DNA of 64,000 bases, from the NCBI GenBank assembly GCA_039961675.1, contig JABRWC010000025.1:1-64000 (forward strand). Reading direction: 5' to 3'. Made by a program: the position numbers and the translations under genes. The notes under the pieces are model-generated. The model worked only from the letters and a program-made list of their open reading frames with translations, did no database searches and had not been told where the DNA came from. Source of the DNA: JABRWC01 sp039961675. GTDB lineage: Bacteria > Planctomycetota > Phycisphaerae > UBA1845 > Fen-1342. Positions 1 through 7,795 of the stretch are shown in pieces. Numbering within the stretch: the first letter of the stretch is position 1; every line of letters begins with the position of its first letter.

Positions 1-765
1 ATGCAATACAGCGCGGATGAGCTTGCACAACTCCATGCGATTGCCGCAGAGCGTTATGTCGTCGCGGGCGCAATGACCGGCAGCACCGGCGCGCCGGCGT
101 CGGCGGCCGGCGTCGTTGTGGAGATCACGTTCGACGTGCTTGACGATCAGGGAGTCCCCATCATCCTGCGTTCGTTCGGTCCGCTGAGCCTGGAGGCGGA
201 TGAGGAGGGAGCAGTCGCGCGTGCGACGCTCTTCTGGGAGCGAATCGAGCTCCCGGGCGGCTGGCGGACCACAGAGCCGGACGAGCGCAACTGTGCCGAG
301 GAGGAGCGCCTGTGCAAGGAGGCGGCCAAGCGGCGGTATGAGGCGGCGCGCCAGCAGATTCTGGGCGGCACGCTCGCCGGGGGCGGTGGTTGTATCACCG
401 CCTGCGCTCCACTGATCGCCGACCCACCCGTGTGGGGTGCGTGCGTAGCCGGTTGTTACATTCTGGGCCTGACTGCCGAAGCGCTGTTGCTGCTTGCCGC
501 TGAGAAGCAGTACGAGGCCGATTTGCTCGATTGCGAGCGGGAGCGCACCAAATGCGAAGCAGAGCAGCAGCGGCGGGCCGCCCGGTCGAGTGACGTGCGG
601 TGCGTCGCCGCGGCCTCGCGTTCTTCGCGACGCTCGTTGGCGCGCGGCGGCGGACGCCCCGAGCGGCCAGATGCAATCAGCGCTGACACGGGCCAACCGT
701 GGCCGGCGTTGATGACACCTCGTAGCGTCCCTGAGTTGCGATCGACCTCGGCCCCGAGTGCATGA
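1..765 (+). CDS. Hypothetical protein with a symmetric paired-cysteine helical region
   Basis: I do not recognise this 254-residue protein. The N-terminal half (about 1-90) looks like a soluble domain with beta strands. Residues 95-190 form two charged helical stretches flanking a hydrophobic, Gly-rich centre, with cysteines at 98/105, 131/135, 148/152 and 178/185, that is C-x6-C, C-x3-C, C-x3-C, C-x6-C in mirror order. This suggests a disulfide-linked or membrane-inserted helical hairpin. The last 60 residues are Ser/Arg-rich and unlike the rest, so a frameshift or degenerate tail is possible. The ATG sits on base 1, so the true start may lie outside the window. The stop overlaps the next start (ATGA), implying translational coupling. 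Confidence 0.6.
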   Translation: MQYSADELAQLHAIAAERYVVAGAMTGSTGAPASAAGVVVEITFDVLDDQGVPIILRSFGPLSLEADEEGAVARATLFWERIELPGGWRTTEPDERNCAEEERLCKEAAKRRYEAARQQILGGTLAGGGGCITACAPLIADPPVWGACVAGCYILGLTAEALLLLAAEKQYEADLLDCERERTKCEAEQQRRAARSSDVRCVAAASRSSRRSLARGGGRPERPDAISADTGQPWPALMTPRSVPELRSTSAPSA

Positions 766-1199
766 TGAACGCACTGTGGCTGTGGATGTTTCCCGAGCTG
801 CGGAGGGCGGAGTCGGAGCGCGAACGTGTCGCCCTGCGCAGCGCTGCGATCCACTCGCGCGAGTACACGCTCGCCGCTCTCGCGCTGTGCGGCGGCTTCC
901 TCGTCGTGGAAATCGTTCTGCTGGGTTGGTGCAAGTTGTGGGCGGTGTCCCATCCGTTCCTTGTGTCGCTCGTCGTCATCATGCCGTCAGGACTCATCGT
1001 GTCCCTCGGGCCGTTGTTGATCGTCCGCTCTCGCGCTCGCCGGCGACTACGCCGGGAGTTGTACGCTCGCGGCATTCCGATCTGCGTCGCGTGCGGCTAT
1101 GACCTTCGCGGGCAGACGGAATCACGCTGCCCGGAGTGCGGGGCGCAGTTCACTCCCGTGACCGGCAAGGACAGCAAAAAACCTCCCACTCGCGCATAA
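762..1199 (+). CDS. Small membrane protein with C-terminal zinc ribbon
   Basis: A 145-residue protein with two predicted membrane helices (about 36-58 and 66-88), a basic linker, and a C-terminal zinc ribbon with cysteines at 108, 111, 123 and 126 around the CGYDLRG motif. Tails of this kind are frequent in Planctomycetota proteins; their function is not established. It starts ATGATG on the ATGA overlap with the upstream gene, so the two are probably co-translated. The tail after residue 132 is short and basic. Function unknown; a membrane-anchored metal-binding or protein-interaction role is inference only. Confidence 0.75.
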   Translation: MMNALWLWMFPELRRAESERERVALRSAAIHSREYTLAALALCGGFLVVEIVLLGWCKLWAVSHPFLVSLVVIMPSGLIVSLGPLLIVRSRARRRLRRELYARGIPICVACGYDLRGQTESRCPECGAQFTPVTGKDSKKPPTRA

Positions 1200-1294
1200 A
1201 TACAGCGAGCGGAGCAGTTTCCCCGCCGCACAGTATCCCGCCGGCAACAACTGCCGCCCAGGAACAACCGCGCAACAATTGCCGCAACGGAAAA

Positions 1295-1364
1295 CCTGTC
1301 CCACAACCGCAGCATACTGACGGGCATCCGCCGTCCAGAAGCGGCCAAGCGGTTGTGGGACAGG
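1295..1364. terminator. Perfect 16-bp inverted repeat between convergent genes
   Basis: Bases 1295-1310 (CCTGTCCCACAACCGC) recur as an exact reverse complement at 1349-1364, preceded by AAAA and followed by CTTTTA. The pair lies between the zinc-ribbon gene (+) and the PEP-CTERM gene (-), so it may act as a bidirectional terminator. The loop is long (38 nt), which is unusual for a simple intrinsic terminator. Confidence 0.5.
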
Positions 1365-1385
1365 CTTTTACGAGCGTTTCCTCGT

Positions 1386-1775
1386 TCAGCGGCGAACGCC
1401 ACGCCGGGCCAGCGCCAGGCCGCCGACGATCAGCAGGCCGATCGTGGCCGGCTCGGGCACGGGCGTGATCCCGCCGCCCAGTCCGCCGAGCGGATCGGTC
1501 AGGGTGTCGAAGCCGCCCAGCGACGCGCCGCCCGCCCAGTCATCGCCGTCCAGCCCCGGGTCGTCCAGGATTGGATTCGGCGGCGGGCCCGGGGGAAGTT
1601 CGGTCGGCAGAACGTTATCGTAGATCGTATGCGGCAACATTCCAATGGTGCTGGACTTGCCGTCATGAACCATGTTCGGGAGGACCACCTGCGCCGCCGC
1701 TGATCCTGCGGCCGCGATCCCGAGAAGAATGAATGCCCCCGCGCCGATTACGCTGCTAGTGCTAAACGATTTCAT
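1386..1775 (-). CDS. Small PEP-CTERM exported protein
   Basis: A 129-residue protein: signal peptide (about 1-28, ending AAGSAAAQ), a short Pro/Gly/Asp-rich mature segment of about 70 residues, then a PEP-CTERM tail (VPEPATIGLLIVGG plus a basic end) of the kind recognised by exosortases for export and anchoring. No exosortase gene is in this window. The start at 1775 is chosen because GAAGGTGG lies just upstream and the signal peptide follows directly. The first codons overlap the 3' end of the XRE-TPR regulator by 14 bp, so both genes are likely one transcript and translationally coupled. The mature part has no recognisable enzymatic domain. Confidence 0.8.
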   Translation of the reverse strand: MKSFSTSSVIGAGAFILLGIAAAGSAAAQVVLPNMVHDGKSSTIGMLPHTIYDNVLPTELPPGPPPNPILDDPGLDGDDWAGGASLGGFDTLTDPLGGLGGGITPVPEPATIGLLIVGGLALARRGVRR

Positions 1776-3024
1776 TCCGCACCACCTTCGCAGACTCAAG
1801 GATCCGCCAGCCGACGGGACGGAAACCTGGAAAACGCCCCATCGTGCCCGCAATGATCCGCATGTCCTCATCGTCGATTGTCGCATCAAACCTTAGACCG
1901 GACTGCCGAGCGAGCTTCTCGTTCGCGTGGTGCTGCATCAGCAATGCCCGCTGACGCAGCGCCCAGTTGTCGAGCCGATCTGCCAATTCCAGCAGCGTTC
2001 CGCTGGCCACGGCCACAACCTGTTGCAACCGCGCGCCATCCAGCCGCCGAAGGGCGATGCCCCCGGCGAAAACGCACCACCACGCCCAGCTTTCGACCCA
2101 GTCACTTCTGTCACGCGGCGCAGCCGTCTGAGCAGTCGGAACCCCTGCCAGCAGCACGTCCACGGTCTCATTCGCATCGCGCTTACCCAGCTCGACTTCC
2201 ACATCGAGCAGCCCCCCGGCGCACGTGTTGGCCACGGCGCGGAAGTCCTCCCGATCATGGCGTTCGCCGGCCTCTTGATAGAGTCGGCACGCCGTAGCTA
2301 GGTCCGCCTGAGCACGCGACGCCCACTCGCACGCTCCGTCCTGGCCGTCCGTCGAGCCGATCATCTCACGCTGCGAATTGCCTCGAACATAATGCGCAAA
2401 CGCATGTGTCGCTTCGCCCTGCAACGAATCCGGCACGTGACGCGCGAACCAGTCGATCACACAGGAGGCGATCCCGATTGCCGGCGTCAGATCGCCTAGA
2501 GCATAGTGCGCGTTGGCCATCAGCGCCTGGAGAACCAACTGGAACTCATGGGGCAACGGGCGCTGCCGCAAGCCCAATTGCGCCGCAGCAAGCGACTTGG
2601 AATAACGTCCCAACCCATCCCACGCCGAGCATTCCCGTCGGCACGCACGGGCGTGCTCGAGCGGAGTTCTCGCCAGGCTGTGCATTGCCCGGATGTGCTC
2701 CAGCGCCTTCGTGTGCTCGCCGCGCTGCTCAAGTTCCATGACTTGACGGTCGAGCTCGTCGAATGTCATGCCACCCGGAACCTCGCGCCCCGCCTCCGGC
2801 GACAGGCCCACCCACAGATATTCCACCACTGCATCCAGCGGCCATTCGAGCGCGTCGGCCAGAGCGACCAGAAAGTCGATCTTGGGATTGTCGGTGTCCG
2901 GGTAGACGTGGGCCGGGTCGCGCCCCAACGCTCGCGCCAACTCCTTGCGCGACCAGCCGCGATACGTGCGGGCCAAGTCCAGCAGCTTGTACAGCCGCTC
3001 CTGGCGATTCATGCGATCGCCCAT
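1762..3024 (-). CDS. XRE-family transcriptional regulator with TPR domain
   Basis: A 420-residue cytoplasmic regulator. Residues about 8-66 form a helix-turn-helix of the XRE/Cro type (WSRKELARALG... with a following IDFLVALADALEW helix). The rest, about 88-400, is all-helical with TPR-like repeats (for example HTKALEHIRAMHSLA and GRYSKSLAAAQLGL). HTH-TPR architecture is known from regulators that sense peptides or partner proteins. The start has GGAGGAGGAGC a few bases upstream; a second in-frame ATG lies four codons later. It overlaps the downstream PEP-CTERM gene, which is the natural candidate for target or ligand. The target operator is not evident. Confidence 0.85.
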   Translation of the reverse strand: MGDRMNRQERLYKLLDLARTYRGWSRKELARALGRDPAHVYPDTDNPKIDFLVALADALEWPLDAVVEYLWVGLSPEAGREVPGGMTFDELDRQVMELEQRGEHTKALEHIRAMHSLARTPLEHARACRRECSAWDGLGRYSKSLAAAQLGLRQRPLPHEFQLVLQALMANAHYALGDLTPAIGIASCVIDWFARHVPDSLQGEATHAFAHYVRGNSQREMIGSTDGQDGACEWASRAQADLATACRLYQEAGERHDREDFRAVANTCAGGLLDVEVELGKRDANETVDVLLAGVPTAQTAAPRDRSDWVESWAWWCVFAGGIALRRLDGARLQQVVAVASGTLLELADRLDNWALRQRALLMQHHANEKLARQSGLRFDATIDDEDMRIIAGTMGRFPGFRPVGWRILESAKVVRNEIV

Positions 3025-3336
3025 GCTCCTCCTCCAGACTTGCAGAAAAGACGTGCCAAATCAGACACTTCCCGACCGCATGCCCGCCGCACACGCTGGC
3101 CCTGCGCGTGCCCGAGCCGGCCGAGCCCTCACACCCCCGTCAACACGCTTTCACCCGCGCCGCCGTTCGCTACGGCAAATTGCCGCAAACTCCCGGCCCT
3201 TGCCGCAGCACTCGCCGGGAATTCCCGACCGTTGCCCCAACGATCGCCGGAAATCCCGACCCTCGGCGATGCACCGCGCTGCCGCGCGCCCCACGCATTG
3301 ACGCAGTCCACTGCTCCATCGCCGAAGCGCCGTCGC

Positions 3337-3766
3337 GTTGCGAAAACGCCTGCGGGTTGAAATTCTGCGCCGTTTTCCAGGCAGGTGCAAGAACTTTTTG
3401 TATCGTGCGTTCGCGTTTTTTTTTCGTGCTGTGCGGTTAACGATGGGGCGGCCCCATTGCCGCCTGAACAGACAGACCGGCCCCGTCGCGGCACGAACAG
3501 ACCGGCCGCCCCCGTCGCGGCACGAACGAGTGAGGTCATGCGGCGCGAACAGCGAGACTCTCGAGAATCAAGCGCAACACCTGAGCCGCGGGCGCAAGCC
3601 GCCGGAGGAGGCGAATTGCAGCGATTCCTCGCTTGCGCTCGGGGTTCTGATGCCGGCTTTTGGCGAGGGAGCCTGACGAGTGCCCGGCGCCCGGCCCCGG
3701 AGCAGGGCCGGCGCCGGGCCGCCTTCAAGACCGGTCGGAGACCGGTCCCCCGTTTCCCCGATGGGC
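3337..3766. repeat. Long direct duplication, copy A
   Basis: About 430 bp nearly repeated at 5499-5935, with only scattered substitutions and small indels. Shared landmarks include GCAGGTGCAAGAACTTTT, the GACAGACCGGCCCCGTCGCG segment and the approach to the first hairpin unit. The two copies are in direct orientation and bracket the two genes at 4100-5140. Confidence 0.9.
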
Positions 3767-3976
3767 CTTCAAGACCGGTCGGAGGCCGGTCCCCCGTTTT
3801 CCCGATGGGCCTTCAAGGCCGGTCGGAGACCGGTCCCCCGTTTTCCGAAATGGGCCTTCAAGACCGGTCGGAGACCGGTCCCCCGTTTTTCTCCAATGGG
3901 CCTTCAAGACCGGTCGGAGACCGGTCCCCCCTTTTTCCCCAATGGGCCTTCAAAACCGGTCGGAGACCGGTCCCCC
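3722..3976 (+). repeat. Tandem array of six terminator-like hairpin units
   Basis: Six units of 44-46 bp, starting at 3722, 3766, 3810, 3855, 3901 and 3947. Each has CCTTCAAG, the palindrome GACCGGTCGGAGACCGGTC (7-bp stem ACCGGTC/GACCGGT with a GGA loop), then CCCCC and a T-rich run, ending in ATGGG. Each unit resembles a GC-rich intrinsic terminator on the + strand. The units lack stop codons in several frames, creating spurious open frames. Confidence 0.9.
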
Positions 3977-4099
3977 AACGGCGGACGGTTTTTCGACACA
4001 GGCCGCGCGGACCGCCGTCCGTTTTCCGGGATAGCTTTCGAAGTGAACTCCTGTTCGTCGACAGAATGAGAATATCAGAGTGACCTGGAGTATCCGGCA

Positions 4100-4621
4100 A
4101 TGCGTACAAGGTCGAACATCCGCCTGCTATTGCTGGCTGCGTCGGGCGTCTTGGTGTTCGGGCCGCTCGGCTGCGACAGCCAAGGCGGGGGCAGCGTGTC
4201 GATCAACATCTCGGACGATGTCGCCGTGGTCTGCGGCGGCGGGATCATCCGACACGGGAATGCAAGCGTCGAACTGAACGGCGTTTACATCCAGACGCAA
4301 AACGAGGTGCAATACAGCGAAGCAGAGCTGGTGATCTGGGACGACGCCAACGACAACGGCGTGCAGGACGAAGGCGAGACCGTGTACTTCTCCAGCAGTA
4401 CGAACATCCCAGGGACTACCTGGCAGTGTGGAACCGTGCTCGTGGAGTGGGGCGCACGCCGCAAGGTGCCGAAGGTCCGAGTTCGCGTGGTCACCGTCAA
4501 CGGCGAGGTGAACCACACGCAAGACCTCCCGACGGGCGCAACGCCGCTGAGCAGCCCGGACGCGGCAGACGCTGAAGGGACAATTGTGCGACCGCTCGAC
4601 GACGATCCGAACGTTCCCTGA
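4100..4621 (+). CDS. Hypothetical lipoprotein
   Basis: A 173-residue protein with a basic N-terminus, hydrophobic core and lipobox-like GPLGC (Cys about 25), so probably exported and lipid-anchored. The mature part is beta-rich and contains an acidic Asn/Asp loop (DDANDNGVQDEGE) resembling a calcium-binding loop. No family was recognised. GGAG lies nine bases before the ATG. It is followed after 99 bp by another small exported protein on the same strand; the pair is bracketed by the long direct duplication, so they may form one cassette. Confidence 0.8.
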   Translation: MRTRSNIRLLLLAASGVLVFGPLGCDSQGGGSVSINISDDVAVVCGGGIIRHGNASVELNGVYIQTQNEVQYSEAELVIWDDANDNGVQDEGETVYFSSSTNIPGTTWQCGTVLVEWGARRKVPKVRVRVVTVNGEVNHTQDLPTGATPLSSPDAADAEGTIVRPLDDDPNVP

Positions 4622-4720
4622 ACAAAGGAAGACTTGACCGATCTATTCCTTCAAGCTAATCTGCCGACCTCAGCAAGCCGATCTTGCGCCCGGGCCGGCG
4701 TCAGGAAAGGAGAATCCGGA

Positions 4721-5140
4721 ATGCTTTCTGCACGCAAGCGCGTCATGTTCGTTGCGGCGGCCGCGGCCTCCGCACTGGTGGCGGCGATGGCCTTGGCCAC
4801 CCCGCCGGCTACCCGCGTCCCGGCGGAGTTTCAGAACGAGCGGGTCTACGTTCACAACTCTCTGATCGGCACCCTGATTTATCAGAAGGCCGAGTGGCAG
4901 GTCCGCAAGCTGTACATTACCCATCACAATGAGGGGCCTGCGGATAAGTTGCGCCTTCCCGCCTACGGCTGGATTCGCGTCAACGACGAGTACTTCCCGA
5001 TGGTGCCGGTCGGCAACGGCGACCTGACCGTCACAGTTCCCTGGGACCGCTACGACGGAGCGTTCGAGCACGAGCTCGAGCTCTATGACACGAACGACGT
5101 GCTGTACTACGCCGAATACCTCACCTGGGAGCCCTTCTGA
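4721..5140 (+). CDS. Hypothetical secreted protein
   Basis: A 139-residue protein with a clear signal peptide (MLSARKRVMFVAAAAASAL..., cleavage near ALA-TPP). The mature part of about 110 residues is aromatic-rich and probably all-beta (for example VYVHNSLIGTLIYQ and EHELELYDTND). The start is set by AAGGAG eight bases before the ATG; the frame is open further upstream but without a signal-like beginning. No family is recognised. It probably belongs with the upstream lipoprotein gene and ends just before a strong hairpin. Confidence 0.8.
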   Translation: MLSARKRVMFVAAAAASALVAAMALATPPATRVPAEFQNERVYVHNSLIGTLIYQKAEWQVRKLYITHHNEGPADKLRLPAYGWIRVNDEYFPMVPVGNGDLTVTVPWDRYDGAFEHELELYDTNDVLYYAEYLTWEPF

Positions 5141-5165
5141 CGCGCGGCATGCCCGCGAAGCTCGC

Positions 5166-5211
5166 CGACCCCGCCGCTGCGCAGGGCTTGCGCGACGGCG
5201 GGGTCGGGTCG
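5166..5211 (+). terminator. Intrinsic terminator-like hairpin
   Basis: CGACCCCGCCG (5166-5176) pairs perfectly with CGGCGGGGTCG (5196-5206); the loop contains a further short stem. A weak T run follows. It lies 26 bp after the stop of the secreted-protein gene. Confidence 0.6.
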
Positions 5212-5498
5212 TTTGCGGCCGTCCGCCCGAACGCCGCATGCCGCATGATCCAAGTAGGCAGTCACCAAGGCCGCGCGCTGGACGACGGAAGCGACGGCTT
5301 CCGCTCGGATTCATGTAATCACGGCGCGCGTAACGCACGCTCCGCCGGCGCGCAACGGTCCAGCGATCCGGGGAGCACCAGCCCCGGCACGCCGTCATCA
5401 AGCGATGCGCAAAATCCGGACGGAAGTGCGGTAGCTTTGTCGCAATGACGCGGCTCGCGACGGGAAATCAGTCGCGATCCGCGTCGAAACGCACCCGT

Positions 5499-5935
5499 GT
5501 TGCAAAAGCGCCTGCGGATTGAATTTCTGCGCTTTTTTCCAGGCAGGTGCAAGAACTTTTGTATCGTGCGTTCGCGCCTTCTTTCGCGTGCCGTGCGAAT
5601 GATTCGTTAACGATGGGGCGGCCCCATTGCCGCCTGAACGGACAGACCGGCCCCGTCGCGGCACGAACAGACCGGCCGCCCCCCTCGCGGCACGAACGAG
5701 TGAGGTCATGCGGCGCAAACAGCGAGACCCTCGAGAATCAAGCGCAACACCTGAGCCGCGGGCGCAAGCCGCCGGAGGAGGCGAATTGCAGCGATTCCTC
5801 GCTCGCGCTCGGGGTTCTGATGCCGGCTTCTGGCGAGGGAGCCTGACGAGTGCCCGGCGCCCGGCCCCGGAGCAGGGCCGGCGCCGGGCCGCCTTCAAGA
5901 CGGGTCGGAGACCGGTCCCCCGTTTCCCCGATGGG
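5499..5935. repeat. Long direct duplication, copy B
   Basis: Partner of 3337-3766 in the same orientation, about 2.16 kb away. Differences are mostly single substitutions, plus a short insertion near 5598-5610. It runs into the first unit of the second hairpin array. Confidence 0.9.
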
Positions 5936-6010
5936 CCTTCAAGACCGGTCGGAGACCGGTCCCCCGTTTTCCGCAATGGACCTTCAAGACCGGTCGGAGA
6001 CCGGTCCCCC
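5892..6010 (+). repeat. Tandem array of three terminator-like hairpin units
   Basis: Units start at 5892, 5936 and 5981 and match those of the 3722-3976 array. The first unit has GACGGGTCGG in place of GACCGGTCGG. The array diverges from the other one after the third unit. Confidence 0.9.
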
Positions 6011-6281
6011 AATCATGCGGGACGACCGCCGGTGGGGGCCGAGGTTCCGGGCGGCCGCCCGAGCGGCGGCCGAGCGCAGGCGTGGCCCCGCCCCGCTCGA
6101 TGCCGGTACGCCACTGCCCCGCGGCCGACACGCCGCTGCCCCGCGGCGGGCGCGACCGTTCGGCGCCACGGCCGCCCGGTCCCCTGTCCCCCATGCGATA
6201 CCTCGCCGCGCCGCGCCCGGTCGACGCCTCCTTCCGGTCCGGGCCGGCCGGCGAGGGGGGACGCGGGCAAACAGTCGCTCT

Positions 6282-6374
6282 CTAAAGAACCTAACCAGCG
6301 CGTTGAAGAACACAACCAGACCGCTGTTGAAGAACCCAACCAAGCCGCCGTTGAAAAAAGCCAACCAGCCCGCT
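6282..6374. repeat. 24-bp minisatellite
   Basis: Nearly four units of about 24 bp built on GTTGAAGAACACAACCAG plus a GC-rich hexamer, at about 6282, 6302, 6326 and 6350. Because 24 is a multiple of three, all six frames remain open and give 8-residue repeats. No start or ribosome site suggests a gene. An inverted relative (GTTTTTCAACGGCC) follows near 6450. Confidence 0.7.
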
Positions 6375-6613
6375 GTGGCGCCGGCGTCCCGCCGGTGAAA
6401 ACACGAGCGGAACGTCGGTGCCGCAGGTTGTTCAACGGGGCCGCCGGTTTTTCAACGGCCTGCAAATCCTGCGCGGTGTGCCTTCAAACGCGAAGGTTCG
6501 CACAAAAGGGTGTGTGGCGGACTTCCGCGCGTTGCGGACTTCCAGCTCGGCGCGATAGCATCCGGGCGGTCCGGAGCGGCGCCCAGCGTTGCAGCTAAAA
6601 TCAGGAGAATGTC

Positions 6614-7795
6614 ATGAGGAATCCATGTCATCGACTGAATGGCTGGCGAAGGATGGCCGCCGCGGCGATGATCGCCGCGCTGAGCGCGGCGACGGCTCTG
6701 GCCCAGGTGAACCCGCCGCCGGTCGGCGCGCCGCTCTTGCCGCCGCTGGATGAGCGTCTCGCGGGTCTGTTCCGTCCTGACGGGGAGGGAAACTGGACGC
6801 TCACGATCAGCGGACAACGGTACGGCAACGAGTTCGCCTACTTCGGGAACCTCGTCGCCGATGGCGGCGCGTATTCATGGGCCCCGCCGATTCCCGAGTG
6901 GGGGACGAACCCGGCCGACCCGTACCGCGACTACCGCATGGTGCGAGTCTATTCGGAGCCGGCGATCCTCTCAGCCATCGTCAACGCGGACGGGCTCGGC
7001 GACGGCCCGAAACTGATCGAATGCGAGTTGGGAATCGCTCCGCTGGACGCGGCGCGCGGGCGGGTAGACGGAGCCGGCGGCAGCGACCTGATTGCGTGGG
7101 CAACGGATCTGGAGAAGAGGGCCGGCCTTCCCCCCGGCAGCGTGGAGGTCTCGGTCACGCGCCGCATCCTTCGGTCGCCGAGCGCGATCGTGATTCACGG
7201 CGAGCGCATCCCGATCGAGCAGATGAACTCCGTGCTCGTAAACCGGTTCGGCCTGACTCCTGAGCACGCGGAGGGCTTCCTTCGGCTCACGTCGCAACAG
7301 CTTCGCTCCGCGCTTCGGGAGGCCGCCGAACGGAAGATCGCGGCATACTTTGGTTCTTGGGCGCCGCGCGTGACCGGGCTGCTCGATGCATCCGCCGATG
7401 GTGAGTCGTTCCATCGCGAACTGGTCGCGCTGTTAAACGGCCCGGGTGCACCGGGGCTGCCGGTTGGTTGGGGGAAAGCCGGCTCGCTCGACCTGTTCAC
7501 CTGCGGCAACGGAGAAACCAGGAGCGAAGTGGAAATCACGCTCGACGCCGAGTTCGAGGTCAAGCTTTTCGGCTCTGGAGTGAAAATCACCGCAGGGGTC
7601 ACGCTCAGGGGCTCGCCAGAAGAGTACGAGGAAATGCGGCAGAAGGCCCAGCAGATCCTCGAGGAAATCGGCGAAGGGGCCAAGGAAGCGGCGCGGCGTT
7701 GGTTCGAAGAGCTCAGGCAGATGATTCAGGACTTGTGGGAGCAGTTCAAGAGCTCGCTTTGGCGCAGCCTGTTCTTCTACCCGCCGTCCCCGTGA
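6614..7795 (+). CDS. Hypothetical secreted protein with C-terminal helical region
   Basis: A 393-residue protein with a signal peptide (about 1-31, ending ATALAQ). The middle part mixes beta and helical segments; residues about 205-245 form a helical stretch, and 330-390 is a charged amphipathic helix region rich in Glu, Lys and Trp that may be a coiled coil. Two isolated cysteines occur. No family was recognised. AGGAGA lies seven bases before the ATG. It stands alone on the + strand, facing a PEP-CTERM gene across a 670-bp gap. Confidence 0.8.
   Translation: MRNPCHRLNGWRRMAAAAMIAALSAATALAQVNPPPVGAPLLPPLDERLAGLFRPDGEGNWTLTISGQRYGNEFAYFGNLVADGGAYSWAPPIPEWGTNPADPYRDYRMVRVYSEPAILSAIVNADGLGDGPKLIECELGIAPLDAARGRVDGAGGSDLIAWATDLEKRAGLPPGSVEVSVTRRILRSPSAIVIHGERIPIEQMNSVLVNRFGLTPEHAEGFLRLTSQQLRSALREAAERKIAAYFGSWAPRVTGLLDASADGESFHRELVALLNGPGAPGLPVGWGKAGSLDLFTCGNGETRSEVEITLDAEFEVKLFGSGVKITAGVTLRGSPEEYEEMRQKAQQILEEIGEGAKEAARRWFEELRQMIQDLWEQFKSSLWRSLFFYPPSP

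Larger units (their letters stand above)
3025..4099. other. Gene-free region with duplicated segment and hairpin array
   Basis: About 1.1 kb between the XRE-TPR gene (-) and a lipoprotein gene (+). I see no convincing gene: the open frames running through it come from repeats that lack stops in several frames. It holds copy A of a long direct duplication, a run of T residues near 3418, and a six-unit hairpin array. The final 120 bases should contain the promoter of the lipoprotein gene, but no strong -35/-10 pair was seen. Confidence 0.7.
5141..6613. other. Gene-free region with duplication copy B, array and minisatellite
   Basis: About 1.5 kb with no convincing gene. It begins with the terminator-like hairpin and holds copy B of the long duplication (5499-5935), a three-unit hairpin array (5892-6010), a very GC-rich stretch (6010-6260) and a 24-bp minisatellite (6282-6374). 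The last part should carry the promoter for the gene at 6614. Open frames through this region are repeat-driven or compositional. Confidence 0.7.

Noticed and set aside
3722..3976. Possible CRISPR array
   Set aside because: The repeats are contiguous 44-46-bp units with no unique spacers, and no cas gene is near.
3660..4034. Repeat-encoded proteins in several frames of the hairpin array
   Set aside because: All arise from the same palindromic units without a ribosome site or start context; the copy at 5892 gives the same artefact.
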